Assembly (NCBI GenBank): GCA_023150345.1
Contig: JAKLLB010000037.1
Span: 1 to 37,729 of the forward strand
Direction: 5' to 3'
DNA from: Aquabacterium sp.
GTDB taxonomy: Bacteria > Pseudomonadota > Gammaproteobacteria > Burkholderiales > Burkholderiaceae_C
Length of the DNA stretch: 37,729 nucleotides
The position numbers and the translations under genes are program-made. Below are positions 35,471-37,729 of this stretch, in pieces; the first letter of the stretch is position 1; the number at the start of each line of letters is the position of its first letter. Below the pieces are notes generated by a model. That model was not told the origin of the DNA and made no database searches. It saw nothing but the letters and a program-made list of their open reading frames with translations.

Positions 35471-37381
35471 TCAGTGTGGTGCCGCCCCCGGCCTGGCAGC
35501 CGGTGTGAAGGCGTCGGAGAAGCACGCATCCTCGCCCAGGCCCTGAGCCATGAATGCCGGCTTGGCGGCCTCGACCATGCGCAGCGAGCCGCACGCATAC
35601 ACGAGGTGTCCCGACATGTCGGGGAAGTCTTTCAGGATGGCCTCGTGCACCAGGCCGGTGCGACCCTGCCAGCCGTCGCCGGGCTGCGGCTCCGAAATCA
35701 CCGGAACGAAGTGGAAGTTGGCATGTTCACGTGCCCATTGCTCGGGAAGCTCGCGCATGTACAAGTCCTGCGGCCGGCGTACGCCCCAGTAGAAGTGCAT
35801 CTGCTTGCCCAGGCCGTTGCGGAAGGCCTCCTCGAGCAGGCTCTTCACCGGCGCGAACCCGGTCGCCCCGGCCACGAAGATCAGCGGTCGCGGACTGGGC
35901 TCGCGCAGGACGAAGTTGCCCAGGGGGCCTTCGATCTGCAGTTCGTCGCCCAGCTTCATCGACTCGAACACCCGCGTGGTGAACAGGCCGCCGGGCATCA
36001 GCCGGATGTGCAGGTCGATGCGGTGGGTCTCGCCACTGGGCACGGTGAACGAGTAGGCGCGGCGTTGCCCATCCTCGAGCACCACCTGGACGAACTGGCC
36101 GGCTTCGAACTGCATGCGCCGCCCTTCCAGCAGATCCAGCCCCACCTTCATCACATCCGATGACAGCCGGGTCAACTCCACCACCCTGGCGCGATAGCCT
36201 GCCGCTGCCGCCTGGGCCAGAACACTGCCGGCATCGAGTTCGATCTCGACATCGGACTCGGCGCAGCTGCAGCACAGCAGGATGTCGCCCTGGCGGCGCT
36301 GCTCGGCCGTCAGTGCGACGGCCTGGTCGCCGCCGTCGTCGACCTGACCGTTGAGCAACCGCGCCCGGCACAGCCCGCAGCCGCCGGCGCGACAGCTGAA
36401 CGGGATGGGCAGCTCCGCACGCAGGCCCGCCTCGAGCAGCGTCTCGCCGGGCCGCGCCGACAGCGTCGTGTTGCCGGGATGCACCTTCACCTGCCAGGCC
36501 TGAACCTGGCTGCGTCTCTTGGGCGGCAGCCAGGGCAGCAAGATGCCCAGGACGGTTGCGCCGCCGACGGCCATCCACAGCGCCATCGGATCCCAGGACT
36601 GCACCAATGGCAACACCATCAGGTAGAACCAGTCGATCTCGAGGGTCAGCGGCATGCTCAGCATTTCGGCCGGGCCCTGGCTGGTCACCGGCTTGGCGAC
36701 CGACAGCACCAGCATCATCGCCAGCAGGCCGATCAGCAGCGGCTTCGGGGGCAGGACACGGGCGCGCGGCACGCGCTGGATGTGGATCCACAGCCCGGCC
36801 AGCGCCGCCAGCGGTATGCCGATGTGGAGGAACTGCAGCAGCGAGAAGAAGCGATCGGTGATCGCCTCGGGCAGGATGAAGTTGCGCACCAGCGTGCCGC
36901 GAAATGCCGGCAACGCGTCGATCCACTCGGCGGTGGCCGTCACGGTGAACTGGGCCAGCCGGTCCCAGGGCAGCATGTAGCCGTTGACGCCAGAGACGTA
37001 CACCAGCCACAGCAGGATCATGCCGCTGACCCACGAGAACGCCCGGAAACCCCGGTAGTGGTCGAAGCTGAAGTGGCGCGCGAGGTGCAGCAGCATGGTC
37101 AGCACCATCGCATCGCTGGCGTAGCGATGCACGCTGCGCATGATGCCGCCGACCCAGCGTTGTCCATGTGTGACGGCTTCGACCGACGCGTAGGTGGTGT
37201 CGATGCCGGTGTCGTAGAACGCGTAGAGGTAGAACCCGCTGATCGTGACCAGCGCGAACATCAGACAGCTGATGGTTCCGAGGTAGTACAGCGGGTTGAA
37301 TGCATCACCGAACAGGCGGTTGAACACCTTGTCGGCAGTCAGGAACAAGCGCCGCCCCGCGGCCGGAATCAGTCGCAACAC
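35471..37381 (-). CDS. Cytochrome b-[2Fe-2S] ferredoxin-flavin reductase fusion
   Basis: 636 residues. Residues 1-285 form a cytochrome b/b6-like membrane part with two H-x13-H pairs, His85/His99 and His186/His200, expected to ligate two b haems, plus GYMLPWDRLAQF. A later helix has EIDWFY where cytochrome bc1 has PEWY, so the Qo site is altered. Residues 296-385 are a plant-type ferredoxin with Cys330, Cys335, Cys338 and a Cys in LLCCSC (370-373). Residues 395-620 are a ferredoxin reductase-like domain with RAYSFTV (FAD), GPLGNF, VAGATGFAPVKSLLEEA (NAD(P)) and VYACGSLRMVEAA. Electrons could run between NAD(P)H, flavin, Fe-S, haems and quinone or a partner. A Dnr-type box lies upstream. Confidence 0.9.
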   Translation of the reverse strand: MLRLIPAAGRRLFLTADKVFNRLFGDAFNPLYYLGTISCLMFALVTISGFYLYAFYDTGIDTTYASVEAVTHGQRWVGGIMRSVHRYASDAMVLTMLLHLARHFSFDHYRGFRAFSWVSGMILLWLVYVSGVNGYMLPWDRLAQFTVTATAEWIDALPAFRGTLVRNFILPEAITDRFFSLLQFLHIGIPLAALAGLWIHIQRVPRARVLPPKPLLIGLLAMMLVLSVAKPVTSQGPAEMLSMPLTLEIDWFYLMVLPLVQSWDPMALWMAVGGATVLGILLPWLPPKRRSQVQAWQVKVHPGNTTLSARPGETLLEAGLRAELPIPFSCRAGGCGLCRARLLNGQVDDGGDQAVALTAEQRRQGDILLCCSCAESDVEIELDAGSVLAQAAAAGYRARVVELTRLSSDVMKVGLDLLEGRRMQFEAGQFVQVVLEDGQRRAYSFTVPSGETHRIDLHIRLMPGGLFTTRVFESMKLGDELQIEGPLGNFVLREPSPRPLIFVAGATGFAPVKSLLEEAFRNGLGKQMHFYWGVRRPQDLYMRELPEQWAREHANFHFVPVISEPQPGDGWQGRTGLVHEAILKDFPDMSGHLVYACGSLRMVEAAKPAFMAQGLGEDACFSDAFTPAARPGAAPH

Positions 37382-37436
37382 AGTGGAAACCCTAGAGGCA
37401 ATGCGACACGCTAGCGCCGCCTAGCTGTTTACCCCC

Positions 37437-37450
37437 TTGATCTGGATTAA
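37437..37450 (-). promoter_or_regulatory. FNR/Dnr-type box for the fusion gene
   Basis: TTGAT-CTGG-ATTAA differs from TTGAT-N4-ATCAA at one base. It is centred about 62 bases before the fusion start codon. A class II start near 37402 would leave a 20-base leader, and TAGCGT on the minus strand (37409-37414) sits at the -10 place. Confidence 0.6.
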
Positions 37451-37494
37451 GAATCCGGACAAGGTGTCGGAGGGCCGCCGAACCTCCCTATTTC

Positions 37495-37508
37495 TTGACG
37501 CATTTCAA
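37495..37508 (+). promoter_or_regulatory. FNR/Dnr-type box for the last gene
   Basis: TTGAC-GCAT-TTCAA differs from the consensus at two bases. It is centred about 70 bases before ATG 37571. TTAGAT at 37530-37535 is at the -10 distance for a class II promoter, giving a leader of about 28 bases. Confidence 0.55.
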
Positions 37509-37570
37509 TTCCATGAGGGTCTCGGGCCCTTAGATTGGCGCCCACCTTTCGGGTCACAGGAGAACGCGTC

Positions 37571-37729
37571 ATGGCCAATGACAAAGAAGCCGCTACGAAC
37601 GAGGAAGAACGCATCCCCGCGATGCAGCAGTTCCTGGAAAACCCCTTCCTACTGCTGTTTGTCGGGGTTGCCCTGCCCACCGTGCTCTACACGCTGTGGG
37701 GTGTGATGGAAATCGCGGGCATCCCCATC
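37571..37729 (+). CDS. Small membrane protein, 3' partial
   Basis: The window ends in this gene; 53 residues are visible. ATG 37571 has CAGGAGA nine bases upstream. The protein begins with a charged stretch (ANDKEAATNEEER after Met) and then one hydrophobic helix (NPFLLLFVGVALPTVLYTLW, continuing GVMEIAGIPI). The family is not recognised. It could be a short single-helix subunit or the start of a larger membrane protein. It is divergent from the cytochrome b fusion with an FNR/Dnr-type box on its side, so it probably belongs to the same low-oxygen/NO-controlled respiratory set. Confidence 0.7.
   Translation, partial: MANDKEAATNEEERIPAMQQFLENPFLLLFVGVALPTVLYTLWGVMEIAGIPI

Overview
The window is GC-rich chromosomal DNA with tightly packed genes, NnrS and Dnr-type regulators, a leucine-degradation (liu) cluster and many two-component proteins. 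Gene content and protein style suggest a betaproteobacterium of the order Burkholderiales, probably a Rubrivivax/Leptothrix-like, facultatively respiring organism. This placement is inferred from protein character; no rRNA is present. I see no tRNA, rRNA, CRISPR array, insertion sequence or phage gene.

Layout. 1-2696: acyl-CoA metabolism (3' part of a thiolase, an SDR, an acyl-CoA dehydrogenase). 2711-7339: a membrane diguanylate cyclase, an NADP-dependent oxidoreductase, and a coupled hybrid kinase/response regulator pair. 7444-12846: an orphan peptide-type binding protein, a PlsC-like acyltransferase, a DUF429 protein, an EamA transporter and a Rhizobium-type asparaginase. 13037-17569: a compact sensory operon made of a FIST-domain protein (NosP-like), a histidine kinase, an H-NOX haem protein and a hybrid kinase whose N-terminus looks like the HNOBA domain. 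17593-26813: an AraC regulator divergent from a liu cluster (methylcrotonyl-CoA carboxylase beta, methylglutaconyl-CoA hydratase, carboxylase alpha, HMG-CoA lyase) with an exported hydrolase and a DUF4126 membrane protein inserted. 26810-31314: YbaK-like deacylase, HCCA-isomerase-like protein, an MHS-family transporter behind a 21-bp-period repeat, a small anchored protein, UspA and AroQ. 31461-37729: response regulator, nitronate monooxygenase, NnrS, a Dnr-type CRP/FNR regulator, a cytochrome b-ferredoxin-flavin reductase fusion, and the start of a small membrane protein.

The most interesting theme is nitric oxide. Two different families of putative NO sensor sit in one operon, each followed by its own kinase. 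About 16 kb away are NnrS, a Dnr-like activator and an unusual cytochrome b/reductase fusion. Three FNR/Dnr-type boxes lie upstream of the regulator and in the divergent promoter region of the fusion and the last gene. The liu genes form the second theme: together they convert 3-methylcrotonyl-CoA to acetoacetate and acetyl-CoA. Isovaleryl-CoA dehydrogenase is not visible in the window.
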